Part shown: piece after piece, positions 8,222 through 16,682 of the stretch | Numbering within the stretch: position 1 is the stretch's first letter | Layout: the number at the start of each line of letters is the position of its first letter | From: Virgibacillus_F necropolis_A | GTDB lineage: Bacteria > Bacillota > Bacilli > Bacillales > Amphibacillaceae | Direction: 5' to 3' | DNA length: 64,000 nucleotides | NCBI RefSeq assembly: GCF_044793635.1 | Contig: NZ_CP084992.1 | Span: 434,001-498,000 of the forward strand | Program-made: the position numbers and the translations under genes | Notes under the pieces: model-generated | Told to the model about the DNA's origin: nothing | Seen by the model: the letters and a program-made list of their open reading frames with translations, nothing else | The model's database searches: none

Positions 8222-9949
8222 TTATATTTTTTGTTTGATCGAATCCGCTAAAATTAGCATCTCTTTTGCATGCTGTCTTGCTGTCTCGGTTAACTTAGCA
8301 CCTGTGATCATTCTACTTAATTCATCAATTGTTTCATCCTTTGAAAGTTCCTTAACATAAGTAATCGTTCGGTTATCTTTTTCAACTTTTTCAATTAAAT
8401 TATGCGTATCTGCCATTGCTGCAACTTGAGGTAAATGTGTAATACATAAAACTTGCGATTTTTCCGAAACATGACCTATTTTTTCTGCGATGGCCTGAGC
8501 AACACGTCCACTTACTCCAGTATCCACTTCATCAAAAATAACACTTGTAACACCCTGATGTTTCGCAAATATCTTTTTAAGCGCCAACATTATTCTGGAA
8601 AGCTCTCCACCAGAAGCAACCTTATTTAATTCTTTAAGTGGTTCACCTGGGTTAGTGGATATCAAGAATGTAATGAAATCAAATCCATTTTTATGTAACT
8701 TTAAAGGAGGAGGATTAATACCATTATCGGATTCCACATCCTCTTTGCTTGCAAATGCTATTGAAAAAGTAGCCTTTTCCAGATATAAATCTTTTAATTC
8801 GTAATGTATCTCTTTAGTTAAATCTCCTGCAGCTTTTTTTCTAATATCATGTAACTGTTTTGCTTCTAAATATGCATCTTGTTTAGTTTCGTCAATTTGA
8901 TTTTCCAATTTATATAAATGGGAATCCTTGTTTGTTATTTCTTCGATTTCTTCTTGTATCTTTCCCATATAATCGATAATTTCATTAACTGTAGAACCAT
9001 ATTTCTTTTTTAATCGATTAATTTCATTTAATCTTGATTCGATTTCATTTAATCGATCAGGGTCATGCTGCAAAGTATCGCTATAATTACGTAAATCATA
9101 GGATAATTCTTCGACCATGTAATAATGATTCGCAAGTTCTTCAGCCTTTTTTGCCATAAACGGATCATAGTTCTTATTATCCTCTAAAGCCCGTAGTGAC
9201 ATACTTAACCATTCAATTCCTTTTTGTTCTCCATATAATGCATTATACGCATCCTGAAGTCCCACATAGATACGATCATAATTAGCTAAATTACTTCGTT
9301 CTTCCTCTAATGTATCATCCTCATTTGGGATTAAGTTGGCTTGTTCCAATTCTTCCATTTGGAATGTTAAAAGATCTAATCGATGAGCCACTTCCTGTTC
9401 GTTCTCACTAAGTTCTTTATATCTTTTTCGAAGTGTTTGTAATCGCTCATAGATCTGATGGTATGCAAGTTTTGCTTGATTGATCACTTCTGGATCATAT
9501 AAATCGAGAAGATCAATATGGTTTTCAGGTTCCATTAAAGCTTGCGTTTCATGTTGACTATGTATGTCGATGAGTGTTCTTCCGAATTCTTTTAAAATGG
9601 CCAGGGTAACTAATTTTCCATTTACACGACAAATGCTTTTTCCACCTGAAGTAATCGTACGCTGTAATACAACCATATTATCTGAAATTTCGATTCCATA
9701 ATTTCTTCCCACTTTATATATAGGATGCTTCCGGCTATCGATTGAAAACAAACCTTCTATTTCAGCTTTTTTTGTACCATGCCTTACAAATTCAACCGAT
9801 CCACGTCCACCAGCCAATAACTGAACTGCATCTATGATAATTGATTTTCCAGCCCCAGTTTCACCTGTTAAGACAGTTAGACCTTCATGAAATGTTAAGG
9901 AAAGCTCATCAATTATTGCGAAATCATGAATAGATAGTTCTGTTAACAT
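8222..9949 (-). CDS. recN: DNA repair protein RecN
   Basis: SMC-like ATPase that acts early at double-strand breaks. Walker A is GETGAGKSIIIDAV near residue 30; a long coiled-coil arm spans about 150-370; the ABC signature is VASGGELSRIMLALK and Walker B is VIFDEVDTG, followed by the His-switch segment ITHLPQVAAMA. The frame can open at a GTG at 9961, but AAGAGGTG sits nine bases before the ATG at 9949, giving 575 aa, the usual size. It follows argR closely. I saw no SOS box directly upstream. Confidence 0.97.
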   Translation of the reverse strand: MLTELSIHDFAIIDELSLTFHEGLTVLTGETGAGKSIIIDAVQLLAGGRGSVEFVRHGTKKAEIEGLFSIDSRKHPIYKVGRNYGIEISDNMVVLQRTITSGGKSICRVNGKLVTLAILKEFGRTLIDIHSQHETQALMEPENHIDLLDLYDPEVINQAKLAYHQIYERLQTLRKRYKELSENEQEVAHRLDLLTFQMEELEQANLIPNEDDTLEEERSNLANYDRIYVGLQDAYNALYGEQKGIEWLSMSLRALEDNKNYDPFMAKKAEELANHYYMVEELSYDLRNYSDTLQHDPDRLNEIESRLNEINRLKKKYGSTVNEIIDYMGKIQEEIEEITNKDSHLYKLENQIDETKQDAYLEAKQLHDIRKKAAGDLTKEIHYELKDLYLEKATFSIAFASKEDVESDNGINPPPLKLHKNGFDFITFLISTNPGEPLKELNKVASGGELSRIMLALKKIFAKHQGVTSVIFDEVDTGVSGRVAQAIAEKIGHVSEKSQVLCITHLPQVAAMADTHNLIEKVEKDNRTITYVKELSKDETIDELSRMITGAKLTETARQHAKEMLILADSIKQKI

Positions 9950-9976
9950 ATCATCCGTCACCTCTTATTAATTGCA

Positions 9977-10426
9977 TTACAACATGTTTAGAAAACGTTC
10001 TTTTACTATTACCGAATCTGTTTCATTTTTGCATATAATCATACATGTATCATCACCACATATAGTACCCATTATCTCCTGCCAATCCAAATGGTCAATT
10101 AAAACTCCTACTGCATGTGCGTTTCCAGGAAGTGTTTTTAACACGATAAAGTGATTTGCATGATCTATCTTAACAAATGCATCACGTATTAATCTTTTTA
10201 ATTTGTCGGAAGGATTAAACCGGTGATCAGAGGGAAGGCTGTATTTATATTTTCCGCTTGGAGTTGGTACTTTAACTAAATGTAAATCATTTATATCACG
10301 TGAAACTGTTTTCTGTGTGATGTTAAAACCTATTTTTTTCAGTTCATCTACAAGTTCATCCTGTGTTTCGATTACATATTCCGTAATAAGTTCACGAATT
10401 TTAATTTGTCGCTGTGTTTTGCTCAT
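9977..10426 (-). CDS. argR: Arginine repressor ArgR/AhrC
   Basis: Arginine-responsive hexameric repressor of biosynthetic arg genes and activator of catabolism. The 149-residue protein has the N-terminal winged helix (QRQIKIRELI, QKTVSRDINDLHLVK with the SR DNA-contact pair) and the C-terminal oligomerisation and arginine-binding domain (GNAHAVGVLID, GTICGDDT). The start at 10426 is chosen because GGGGG lies six bases upstream; a codon-2-earlier ATG at 10432 has no room for a ribosome-binding site. It is in the tlyA-argR-recN arrangement conserved in Bacillus. Confidence 0.95.
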   Translation of the reverse strand: MSKTQRQIKIRELITEYVIETQDELVDELKKIGFNITQKTVSRDINDLHLVKVPTPSGKYKYSLPSDHRFNPSDKLKRLIRDAFVKIDHANHFIVLKTLPGNAHAVGVLIDHLDWQEIMGTICGDDTCMIICKNETDSVIVKERFLNML

Positions 10427-10460
10427 GTTCATCCCCCAAGCATTTCAATATACTGGTGAT

Positions 10461-11294
10461 TTATTGGTGTTTTTGTGCTTTAAAGTTTGCATGTGCTTGA
10501 TCAATGACATCCATTAACAAGGTTGAATCAATCTGAATCCCTTTATCCTGATTTCCCCAGCCAAGATGAGCAAGAAATTCTATATTACCATCACCACCTG
10601 TTATTGGGGAAAATGTAAGTGCATGTAATTGATATCCTTCATTTAAAGCAAATTGCAATATACTTTCCAACACTTGGAAATGGACAGATTTATCTCTTAC
10701 AATTCCTTTTTTTCCAACTTGTTCTCGTCCCGCCTCAAATTGGGGCTTAATCAATGCAACAATATCACTGTTTTCTGTTAGTAATTGCTTCAATACTGGC
10801 AATATTAATTTTAATGAAATAAATGAGACGTCTATAGTAGCTATGTTTGGATTCCCTTTTTGAAGCATGTCAAGGGTGACGTACCTGAAATTGGTCCGTT
10901 CCATAACTATAACGCGTTCATCATTTCTTAATTTCCAGTCTAATTGATTATAACCAACATCTATTGCGTAGCATTTTTCTGCACCATTTTGCAGGGCACA
11001 ATCCGTAAATCCACCTGTTGATGAACCAACATCAATCATAATTTTGTTAGACATTTCAATGGTAAACAAACGTAGGGCTTTCTCAAGCTTTAAACCGCCT
11101 CTACCAACATAAGGAATTAATTTCCCTTTAACCGTTATTGGAATGTCCTCGTCCACTTTTACACCAGGTTTGTCCAATCGATTTTGTTCAGAAAATACAA
11201 GTCCTGCCATAATTGATCGCTTAGCTTTTTCACGCGTTTCCATTAAATTCCGTTCCACTAATAATACATCTAATCGCTTTTTGCCCATATTCAT
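10461..11294 (-). CDS. tlyA: TlyA-family rRNA 2'-O-methyltransferase (YqxC)
   Basis: S4 domain at residues 3-65 (RLDVLLVERNLMETREKAKR) followed by an FtsJ/RrmJ-like methyltransferase domain with SAM motif IDVGSSTGGFTDCALQNGA, VIVMERTNFR, IATIDVSFISL and ALIKPQFEAG. Family members methylate ribosomal RNA at cytidine 2'-O or act as hemolysin-annotated relatives; the exact target is not shown. Length 277 aa is typical. Two ATG starts (codons 1 and 3) follow AAAGGA; the first is four bases away, the second ten, so the choice is open. It lies between oapA and argR. Confidence 0.93.
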   Translation of the reverse strand: MNMGKKRLDVLLVERNLMETREKAKRSIMAGLVFSEQNRLDKPGVKVDEDIPITVKGKLIPYVGRGGLKLEKALRLFTIEMSNKIMIDVGSSTGGFTDCALQNGAEKCYAIDVGYNQLDWKLRNDERVIVMERTNFRYVTLDMLQKGNPNIATIDVSFISLKLILPVLKQLLTENSDIVALIKPQFEAGREQVGKKGIVRDKSVHFQVLESILQFALNEGYQLHALTFSPITGGDGNIEFLAHLGWGNQDKGIQIDSTLLMDVIDQAHANFKAQKHQ

Positions 11295-11310
11295 TAAATC
11301 CTTTACTGAT

Positions 11311-11910
11311 TTATTTGATTTTGTTAGTTTGTTTCTCGTTTTTTGGTAGGATTTTTATTTTTAACTTACGTTCAATTAACGATACAGTTTTGCCTGCAAA
11401 AAAAATGATATTAGTGGATGCATTAATAGCAGCATATTTACCAATAGCTTTTCCGCCAACAGTAATCGCAGCAACTATACTGGTTAAAACTACAGACAAG
11501 GTAATTTGGGCAGTTGATCCTTCACTTTGGCCAAATATATCTGCAATTTGCAGAACTACGATGGCTGTCGCTGTACCACTAACAATTCCTGATATGTCAC
11601 CAATAACATCATTACAAAAGCTCGCAAATTTATCGGCGTTGCGAATGATGATAACGGCTTCTTTTGCACCATGAACTTTCTCTGCTGCCATTGCATGAAA
11701 TGGTTGCTCACTAGCGGCAGTAGAAGCTATGCCAAGCATATCAAATAATACTCCAATAGAGACAATAACTAGTACAATTAAAAGTCCAACAAACCATATC
11801 ACATCACTTAATATGGAAGATGAAACAATTGTAAAAATAGCCGCTAACACAAAAGTGATAACGGCAATAGTAAAACTAAATTTCATAGATCGTTTTATTT
11901 GTGATTTCAT
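11311..11910 (-). CDS. oapA: OLE-associated membrane protein OapA
   Basis: About 199 residues with hydrophobic segments near residues 11-33, 36-58, 110-130 and 140-165, a basic N-terminus (MKSQIKRSMK) and a basic tail (ERKLKIKILPKNEKQTNKIK). In OLE-bearing Firmicutes the RNA is paired with a small membrane protein, OapA, that binds it; here the gene starts 26 bp after the RNA, which is the main reason for the name. Automatic annotation may call it a CorB/DUF21-like protein. The frame opens at 11952, but that start lies beyond the RNA closing stem and lacks a ribosome-binding site, whereas the ATG at 11910 follows TTGAGG. Confidence 0.8.
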   Translation of the reverse strand: MKSQIKRSMKFSFTIAVITFVLAAIFTIVSSSILSDVIWFVGLLIVLVIVSIGVLFDMLGIASTAASEQPFHAMAAEKVHGAKEAVIIIRNADKFASFCNDVIGDISGIVSGTATAIVVLQIADIFGQSEGSTAQITLSVVLTSIVAAITVGGKAIGKYAAINASTNIIFFAGKTVSLIERKLKIKILPKNEKQTNKIK

Positions 11911-11935
11911 TCTATACCTCAAACCTCTTTTATGT

Positions 11936-12547
11936 AAGCATGGAATGGTCATTTAAAAGGTAAAAACTGTGGCTTAGGTCCAGTAGGTTTTCCCAAATAA
12001 GTACCCCATGTTGCCAAAAGGGCGGTTCCCCTTTAAACCTATCTTAGCTTTGTCACCAAAAGCTAGACTGGATTACCACTTAGTCCACACTATAATCCCT
12101 TTTAAACGTCAATGAGAACAGTCTAGGAGATTTCCTCAGCAGCCTTTTTGGCGTTCCCTAGCCTCTTTTGCAGTGACGATTTCATAGAGATAAAAATTAC
12201 ACCCCAGCGGCCTACTGGGTTGTAACCTGTGACTCTAATCCCCTCAATCACCACTCAAGGCAGGCTACGCTGCTAGTAAGGTTTCCCACTCTTACTATGC
12301 AGGTTCATACCCCATTCCATAATGGTCCCTAGGCTTAGTTACCACGACAGATATGGGCCTCCGCGGTAATAGGGTCAACGCCCACATGCCTTTGTGGATC
12401 GCCCTAAAACCTTAACTCCCAGCACTGACCCAAGGCTGGGCGCCTCAAGCCAACACAAGGAACTTCATCGATGTGCCCTTTGGCGGATTTTTAGGCCCGC
12501 CTTCAGGAACGGAAGACCGACTAGAATACTGCACCATTCCATTTATA
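11936..12547 (-). ncRNA. ole: OLE RNA (ornate large extremophilic RNA)
   Basis: A 600-base GC-rich, highly structured stretch without a credible reading frame, in the position where OLE RNA is known: between ispA and its partner gene, in the isoprenoid/tlyA/argR/recN cluster. The ends pair: ATGGAATGGT (12533-12542 read on the minus strand) is fully complementary to ACCATTCCAT (11940-11949), a 10-bp closing stem. The resulting length (about 610 nt) equals the size I recall for the described B. halodurans RNA. An extended -10 promoter sits just upstream. OLE RNA is membrane-localised through OapA and is linked to cold, ethanol and metal stress. End positions are estimates. Confidence 0.87.
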
Positions 12548-12552
12548 AATTA

Positions 12553-12561
12553 ATTATAACA
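12553..12561 (-). promoter_or_regulatory. Extended -10 promoter for OLE RNA
   Basis: The minus strand reads TGTTATAAT, a perfect extended -10 (TGnTATAAT), in an A/T-rich stretch, 11 bp before the closing stem of the RNA. There is no good -35, as is common for extended -10 promoters. It suggests OLE has its own start in addition to read-through from ispA. Confidence 0.6.
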
Positions 12562-12656
12562 TATTTAACGGTTATTTTCTATATTTGTCTGCTAGATTGG
12601 GCTTATCCTTTCTTTGCTTGAACGTTTGCCCAAGGACAACCGACTACACATTCCTA

Positions 12657-13541
12657 TTAATGATTTCGTGTACTAAAATAGTCTGTAAGCATCATTAAAT
12701 AAGAGTCGGTTGCATTAGCATTATGCAATGCTTTTTTAGCAAGTTGAACATATTTTTCTTTCTGTTCAACAGCACCTTGATTTCCTAATAATTTGGGATA
12801 TGTACTCTTATTATTATCTTCGTCACTTCCGACAGGTTTCCCAATCACTTCTTGATTACCTGTCACATCCAATATGTCATCCTGTACTTGAAAAATCAGA
12901 CCCAGATAGTATGCAAATTGATCTAAATGTTCTAATTGTTTTTCTGTTGCATTTCCTATATATGCTCCTGATTTTATTGCAAATTTAATTAATTCTCCAG
13001 TTTTCAGTGCATGGATTCTTTCTAATTGTTCTAATGCTACTTTTTTATTTTCAGCTTCCATATCCAGCAATTGACCTGCAACCATTCCTCTTGGCCCACT
13101 CGCCTTAGATAACTCGCGTATAAGAAATACTTTTTGTTTATCTGTTAAATATGAATCTGTTGCTAACAACTCAAAACTATAAGTTAAAAGTGCATCTCCA
13201 GCCAAAATCGCTGTAGCTTCATCAAAAACAATATGATTCGTTGGTTTCCCTCTTCTTATATCATCATCATCCATTGCCGGTAAGTCATCATGTATAAGCG
13301 AATAGGTATGGATCATTTCCAGTGCAATTGCAGGTGCGATTATGTTGCGCTTATCGTCACCATACGTATCAAAGCTTGCAATCAACAATATTGGTCTAAG
13401 CTTTTTCCCACCAGCTTCAATCGAATAAAGCATTGACTCTTTCAAATTTTGAGGAATGTCTATTTGATTTAGAGCATTATATAATTCTTGTTGGATAAAT
13501 CGTTTATTTTCATCTAAAAAAGAATTCAACGTTGCCTGCAC
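12657..13541 (-). CDS. ispA: Farnesyl diphosphate synthase (geranyltranstransferase)
   Basis: Condenses IPP with DMAPP/GPP to farnesyl diphosphate for quinones, undecaprenyl phosphate and heme/squalene-type products. The 294-residue protein has the five polyprenyl-synthase blocks: GGKKLRPILL, first aspartate-rich motif DDLPAMDDDDIRRGKPT (about 85-101), GQLLDMEAE, and the second aspartate-rich motif FQVQDDILDVTG (about 220-231). It starts 2 bp after xseB ends, so they are probably translationally linked. Downstream in B. subtilis is dxs; here OLE RNA and oapA come instead. Confidence 0.96.
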   Translation of the reverse strand: MQATLNSFLDENKRFIQQELYNALNQIDIPQNLKESMLYSIEAGGKKLRPILLIASFDTYGDDKRNIIAPAIALEMIHTYSLIHDDLPAMDDDDIRRGKPTNHIVFDEATAILAGDALLTYSFELLATDSYLTDKQKVFLIRELSKASGPRGMVAGQLLDMEAENKKVALEQLERIHALKTGELIKFAIKSGAYIGNATEKQLEHLDQFAYYLGLIFQVQDDILDVTGNQEVIGKPVGSDEDNNKSTYPKLLGNQGAVEQKEKYVQLAKKALHNANATDSYLMMLTDYFSTRNH

Positions 13542-13543
13542 GG

Positions 13544-13774
13544 TTACTCTTCCTCCTGTAAGTCAAAAGGTTTTAATTCTCCCTGTTCATTCATGATCTT
13601 TGTCATTTTTTCCTGAACATTTATTAACTTGTCATTACATACTTTAGATAGCTTCATACCATCTTGGTAATAATTTATAGCCTTTTCTAATGGGACATCC
13701 CCTTCTTCTAACTGTTCGACAATCTTTTCCAGTTCCACCATTGCTTCTTCAAAGGAAAGTTCATTCTCGTTCAT
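13544..13774 (-). CDS. xseB: Exodeoxyribonuclease VII small subunit
   Basis: Small helical subunit that assembles several copies on XseA; degrades single-stranded DNA. The 76-residue sequence has the family pattern LSFEEAMVELEKIVEQLEEG, then PLEKAINYYQDGMKLSKVC. The frame opens at 13783, but GGAGGATG sits before the ATG at 13774, which is the conventional start. It overlaps the end of xseA by 14 bp and is followed by ispA after 2 bp. Confidence 0.95.
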   Translation of the reverse strand: MNENELSFEEAMVELEKIVEQLEEGDVPLEKAINYYQDGMKLSKVCNDKLINVQEKMTKIMNEQGELKPFDLQEEE

Positions 13775-15119
13775 TCGTCTCATCCTCCCTTATATCCTCT
13801 ACTCGGCATGCTAATATTTCGTTTAATAGTTTGACTTGTATAAGATCATTTTTACTCGTTTGTGATCCTGACTTGATAATCTTCCCTTTTTGATCATAAG
13901 GAATCGCATATCCACGTTTCATAATTTCCAATGGATTTAACAAAGATAGTTTATCCATCATATTCACAATATGAGTTGATTTTTGCTCGGTAATTTGCAC
14001 CATAAGATAGTGGATTTGTTTTTGTAACTGATGAATTTGTTTGTTCATGTTTTCGATCTGACGTCTCGGATGTTGGCTTACTAGCCGTTTATTTGCGTTC
14101 AGTAACGTCTCATCCTTTTTCTTAATCGTAAAATGAAGTGCTTTATTCAAACGCTCTACCAATTTGTCCAATTCTTGCTCTTTTTGGTTTACAAGCTGCT
14201 CTGGATACTTGAAAGCATAGGATTGGTTTAAACGTTTGACCTGCTGTGATGATGTACGATACATACTGGTAATCATACGTGTAAGGGTTCGATCAATGTT
14301 CATTAATTTTTCTTTTATTTCGATTTGGGATGGTACTGCTAACTCTGCAGCACTTGTAGGTGTGGGAGCACGCAAATCGGAAATAAAATCACTAATGGTT
14401 GTATCGGTTTCATGACCAACTGCTGAAATGATTGGGATTACTGATTGAAAAATAGCCTGTGCTACTTTTTCTTCGTTAAAGCTCCACAATTCCTCAATGG
14501 ATCCCCCACCACGACCAACAATTAATATATCAATATCAGCGCGTTTATTAGCTTCCTGGATTCCATTGACGATTGAATCAGCTGCATTTACTCCTTGTAC
14601 AAGTACCGGTATAACTGTTAGATCAACAATGGGATACCTACGTTTTATGGTTGTAATAATATCACGCACAGCTGCACCCGTTGGAGAAGTGATGACACCT
14701 ATATGTCGTGGATATACAGGTATATTCTTTTTATGGTTTTGATCAAAATAGCCTTGTTTTGCTAATTTATCCTTTAATTGTTCGAACGCTAGATAAAGTG
14801 CCCCTATACCATCTGGTTCCATTTGCTGAATGTATAACTGGTATTGCCCATACGGTTCAAAAACACCCACATCACCTGAAATTAAAACCTTCATCCCATT
14901 TTCCGGAGTGAATTTTAATGACCGATTATTTCCTGCAAACATCACAGACTGTATTCTTGTCTGATCATCTTTAATTGTTAAGTACATATGACCACGACTA
15001 TGAAGTTTAAAATTAGAAATTTCGCCTCTTACAAACACTCGGTTTAAATGTGGATCCGTATCAAATTTTCGTTTAATATACTTCGTGAGTGCTGTTACAG
15101 TAAGATATTGTTCGGTCAC
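13761..15119 (-). CDS. xseA: Exodeoxyribonuclease VII large subunit
   Basis: Catalytic subunit of ExoVII. An N-terminal OB fold (residues about 1-100, VFVRGEISNFKLHSRGHMYL) binds ssDNA; the nuclease core holds GVITSPTGAAVRDI, IVGRGGGSIEELWSFNEE and SAVGHETDTTISDF; a coiled-coil C-terminal half (about 270-400) binds XseB. It starts with GTG at 15119, overlapping the folD stop by four bases, typical of translational coupling. Length 452 aa is normal. Confidence 0.95.
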   Translation of the reverse strand: MTEQYLTVTALTKYIKRKFDTDPHLNRVFVRGEISNFKLHSRGHMYLTIKDDQTRIQSVMFAGNNRSLKFTPENGMKVLISGDVGVFEPYGQYQLYIQQMEPDGIGALYLAFEQLKDKLAKQGYFDQNHKKNIPVYPRHIGVITSPTGAAVRDIITTIKRRYPIVDLTVIPVLVQGVNAADSIVNGIQEANKRADIDILIVGRGGGSIEELWSFNEEKVAQAIFQSVIPIISAVGHETDTTISDFISDLRAPTPTSAAELAVPSQIEIKEKLMNIDRTLTRMITSMYRTSSQQVKRLNQSYAFKYPEQLVNQKEQELDKLVERLNKALHFTIKKKDETLLNANKRLVSQHPRRQIENMNKQIHQLQKQIHYLMVQITEQKSTHIVNMMDKLSLLNPLEIMKRGYAIPYDQKGKIIKSGSQTSKNDLIQVKLLNEILACRVEDIREDETNERE

Positions 15120-15970
15120 TGTAATTTCAGTCCTTTTGCGGCTTTAATTGTATTTTGAAGGAGCATCGTAATTGTCATAGGGCCGACTCCTTTAGGAACA
15201 GGAGTTATATATGACGCTACTTCTTTTGCTTCTTCAAATTCAACGTCACCAGTTAACGATCCATTATCTAATCGATTGACGCCAACATCAATAACAGCTG
15301 CACCTGGCTTTATGAAATCAGCACTAATCACATTTGCTTTTCCAATTGCTACAATTAATATGTCTGCCATTTTAGTGAATTTCTTTAAATCTTTTGTTTT
15401 TGAGTGGCAATATGTAACAGTGGCGCTTTCGTTTAATAAAAGCTGTCCAACTGGTTTACCAACAATGTTACTTCGTCCGATTATTACAACATGTTGGCCG
15501 GCAATAGGTATATTTTTCGATTTAAGCATGGTAACTATACCAAAAGGTGTACATGGTAGAAATGTATCTTTTCCAGCCATCATTCGTCCAATGTTTACTG
15601 GATGAAATCCATCAACATCCTTTTTAGGATCAATATGTTCAATTACTTTTTGTTCAGCTATATGCTCTGGCAAGGGTAGTTGTACTAAAATTCCATGGAC
15701 TGCAGAACTATTGTTTAAAGTTGAAATAGTATCAAGTAGCTCTTTTTCACTGGTAGACTCAGGCAGTTCAATAATCTCAGAAGAAATACCTGTTGCTGCA
15801 CTTGCCTTTTTCTTTCCATTAACATATGACCTAGATGCTGGGTCATTGCCAACTAGTACTACAGTTAAGTGTGGAACTAATCCTTTCTTACTTAATTCAG
15901 TTACTTCATTTTTCATATTATCTTTTATTTGTTGAGCTAAATCTTTACCGTTAATTATTTCAGCAACCAA
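15116..15970 (-). CDS. folD: Bifunctional methylene-THF dehydrogenase/cyclohydrolase FolD
   Basis: Interconverts 5,10-methylene-, methenyl- and 10-formyl-tetrahydrofolate. Motifs: SYVNGKKKA with the catalytic Lys near residue 55, GILVQLPLPEHI, KDVDGFHPVNIGRM, and the NADP site GRSNIVGKPVGQLL, with late PKGVGPMTITMLL. 284 aa is standard. The start is TTG at 15970, eight bases after GGGGG; there is no usable ATG. It stands between nusB and xseA and is coupled to xseA. It works with the gcv and yqgN one-carbon genes elsewhere in the window. Confidence 0.96.
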   Translation of the reverse strand: MVAEIINGKDLAQQIKDNMKNEVTELSKKGLVPHLTVVLVGNDPASRSYVNGKKKASAATGISSEIIELPESTSEKELLDTISTLNNSSAVHGILVQLPLPEHIAEQKVIEHIDPKKDVDGFHPVNIGRMMAGKDTFLPCTPFGIVTMLKSKNIPIAGQHVVIIGRSNIVGKPVGQLLLNESATVTYCHSKTKDLKKFTKMADILIVAIGKANVISADFIKPGAAVIDVGVNRLDNGSLTGDVEFEEAKEVASYITPVPKGVGPMTITMLLQNTIKAAKGLKLQ

Positions 15971-15985
15971 TTCATTTACCCCCGT

Positions 15986-16369
15986 TTAAGCTATGATTTT
16001 TGATAACACACCATTAACAAACTTTCCGGATTTTTCATCTCCGTATTTGTTAGCCAAATCAACTGCTTCATTAATAGAAACATTCGTTGGAATATCCTCA
16101 AGATATTTAATTTCATAAGTAGCTATACGTAAAATTGTTTTCTCTACAGATGCGATCCGCTGAATTGTCCAATTTTCTAAGTGAGTTGAAATAAAATCAT
16201 CAACGTTTTCCTTCTGTTCAACTACACCGTGTACAAGACTCTCTAGAAATGAATCAGTTTCTTCTGTTTCTTTGTGATTAGCTAATGCTTGAATTGGATC
16301 CTGTTCATTCAAATCTATTTGAAAGAGGATCTGAAATGCCTTTTCTCTTGCTGTATGCCGTTTCATCAT
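15986..16369 (-). CDS. nusB: Transcription antitermination factor NusB
   Basis: RNA-binding helical protein that pairs with NusE/S10 at boxA during rRNA transcription. The 127-residue protein starts with KRHTAREKAFQILFQID, and has ILRIATYEIKYLEDIPTNVSINEAV and DEKSGKFVNGVLSKI at the C-terminus, all conserved. Two adjacent ATG codons follow AAGGAG at six and nine bases. It is followed by folD after 15 bp. The 313-bp region upstream, toward yqhY, holds a repeat element and a terminator. Confidence 0.95.
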   Translation of the reverse strand: MMKRHTAREKAFQILFQIDLNEQDPIQALANHKETEETDSFLESLVHGVVEQKENVDDFISTHLENWTIQRIASVEKTILRIATYEIKYLEDIPTNVSINEAVDLANKYGDEKSGKFVNGVLSKIIA

Positions 16370-16423
16370 TCATTACTCCTTTAATCATATCTCTACAAAT
16401 AATAACACGAACACCAGACCAAT

Positions 16424-16627
16424 GCTAGACAGAAAAGCTCAGCCGACTGTTCAGAAGCGGACGCATAAGCAAGGGACCGTAAAACGCCTGGAATGAAGTT
16501 CAACTAAGGTCGCCACGTCCTGTGGCAACGTCGAACTACCCTACATCCTGTAGGGCAGTAGTGTCAATTGCTTATGACGGCAGCTTCTAGGAGGCGCAGC
16601 TAGACAGAAAAGTGAAGCCGACTGTTT
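16424..16627 (-). repeat. Intergenic stem-loop repeat, copy 1 (nusB-yqhY gap)
   Basis: Two direct copies of GCTAGACAGAAAAG..GCCGACTGTT (16424-16458 and 16599-16627) flank an inverted repeat in which CAGAAGC..CATAAGCAA pairs with TTGCTTATG..GCTTCT. The apex contains two further small hairpins (around CCACGTCCTGTGG and CTACATCCTGTAG). The same arms recur at 55236-55378. No coding signal is seen. This fills most of the gap between nusB and yqhY. Confidence 0.75.
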
Positions 16628-16645
16628 AAAGAAATCAGACATAGA

Positions 16646-16679
16646 AAAACGGCCAAGAAGGTTTCTCTTAGCCGTTTTA
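16646..16679 (-). terminator. Terminator after yqhY (end of accB-accC-yqhY)
   Basis: On the minus strand AAAACGGCTAAGA pairs with the downstream TCTTGGCCGTTTT, followed by T residues; it begins only a few bases past the yqhY stop. Confidence 0.85.
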
Positions 16680-16682
16680 AAG

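Noticed and set aside
12394..12621. 75-codon ORF on the plus strand in the ispA-oapA gap
   Set aside because: It has no ribosome-binding site and lies antisense to the structured OLE RNA; the amino acid sequence has no protein-like pattern.
12600..12656. Terminator between ispA and OLE RNA
   Set aside because: TTGGGC/GCCCAA can pair, but the loop is large and there is no T tract on the minus strand; read-through into OLE is more likely.
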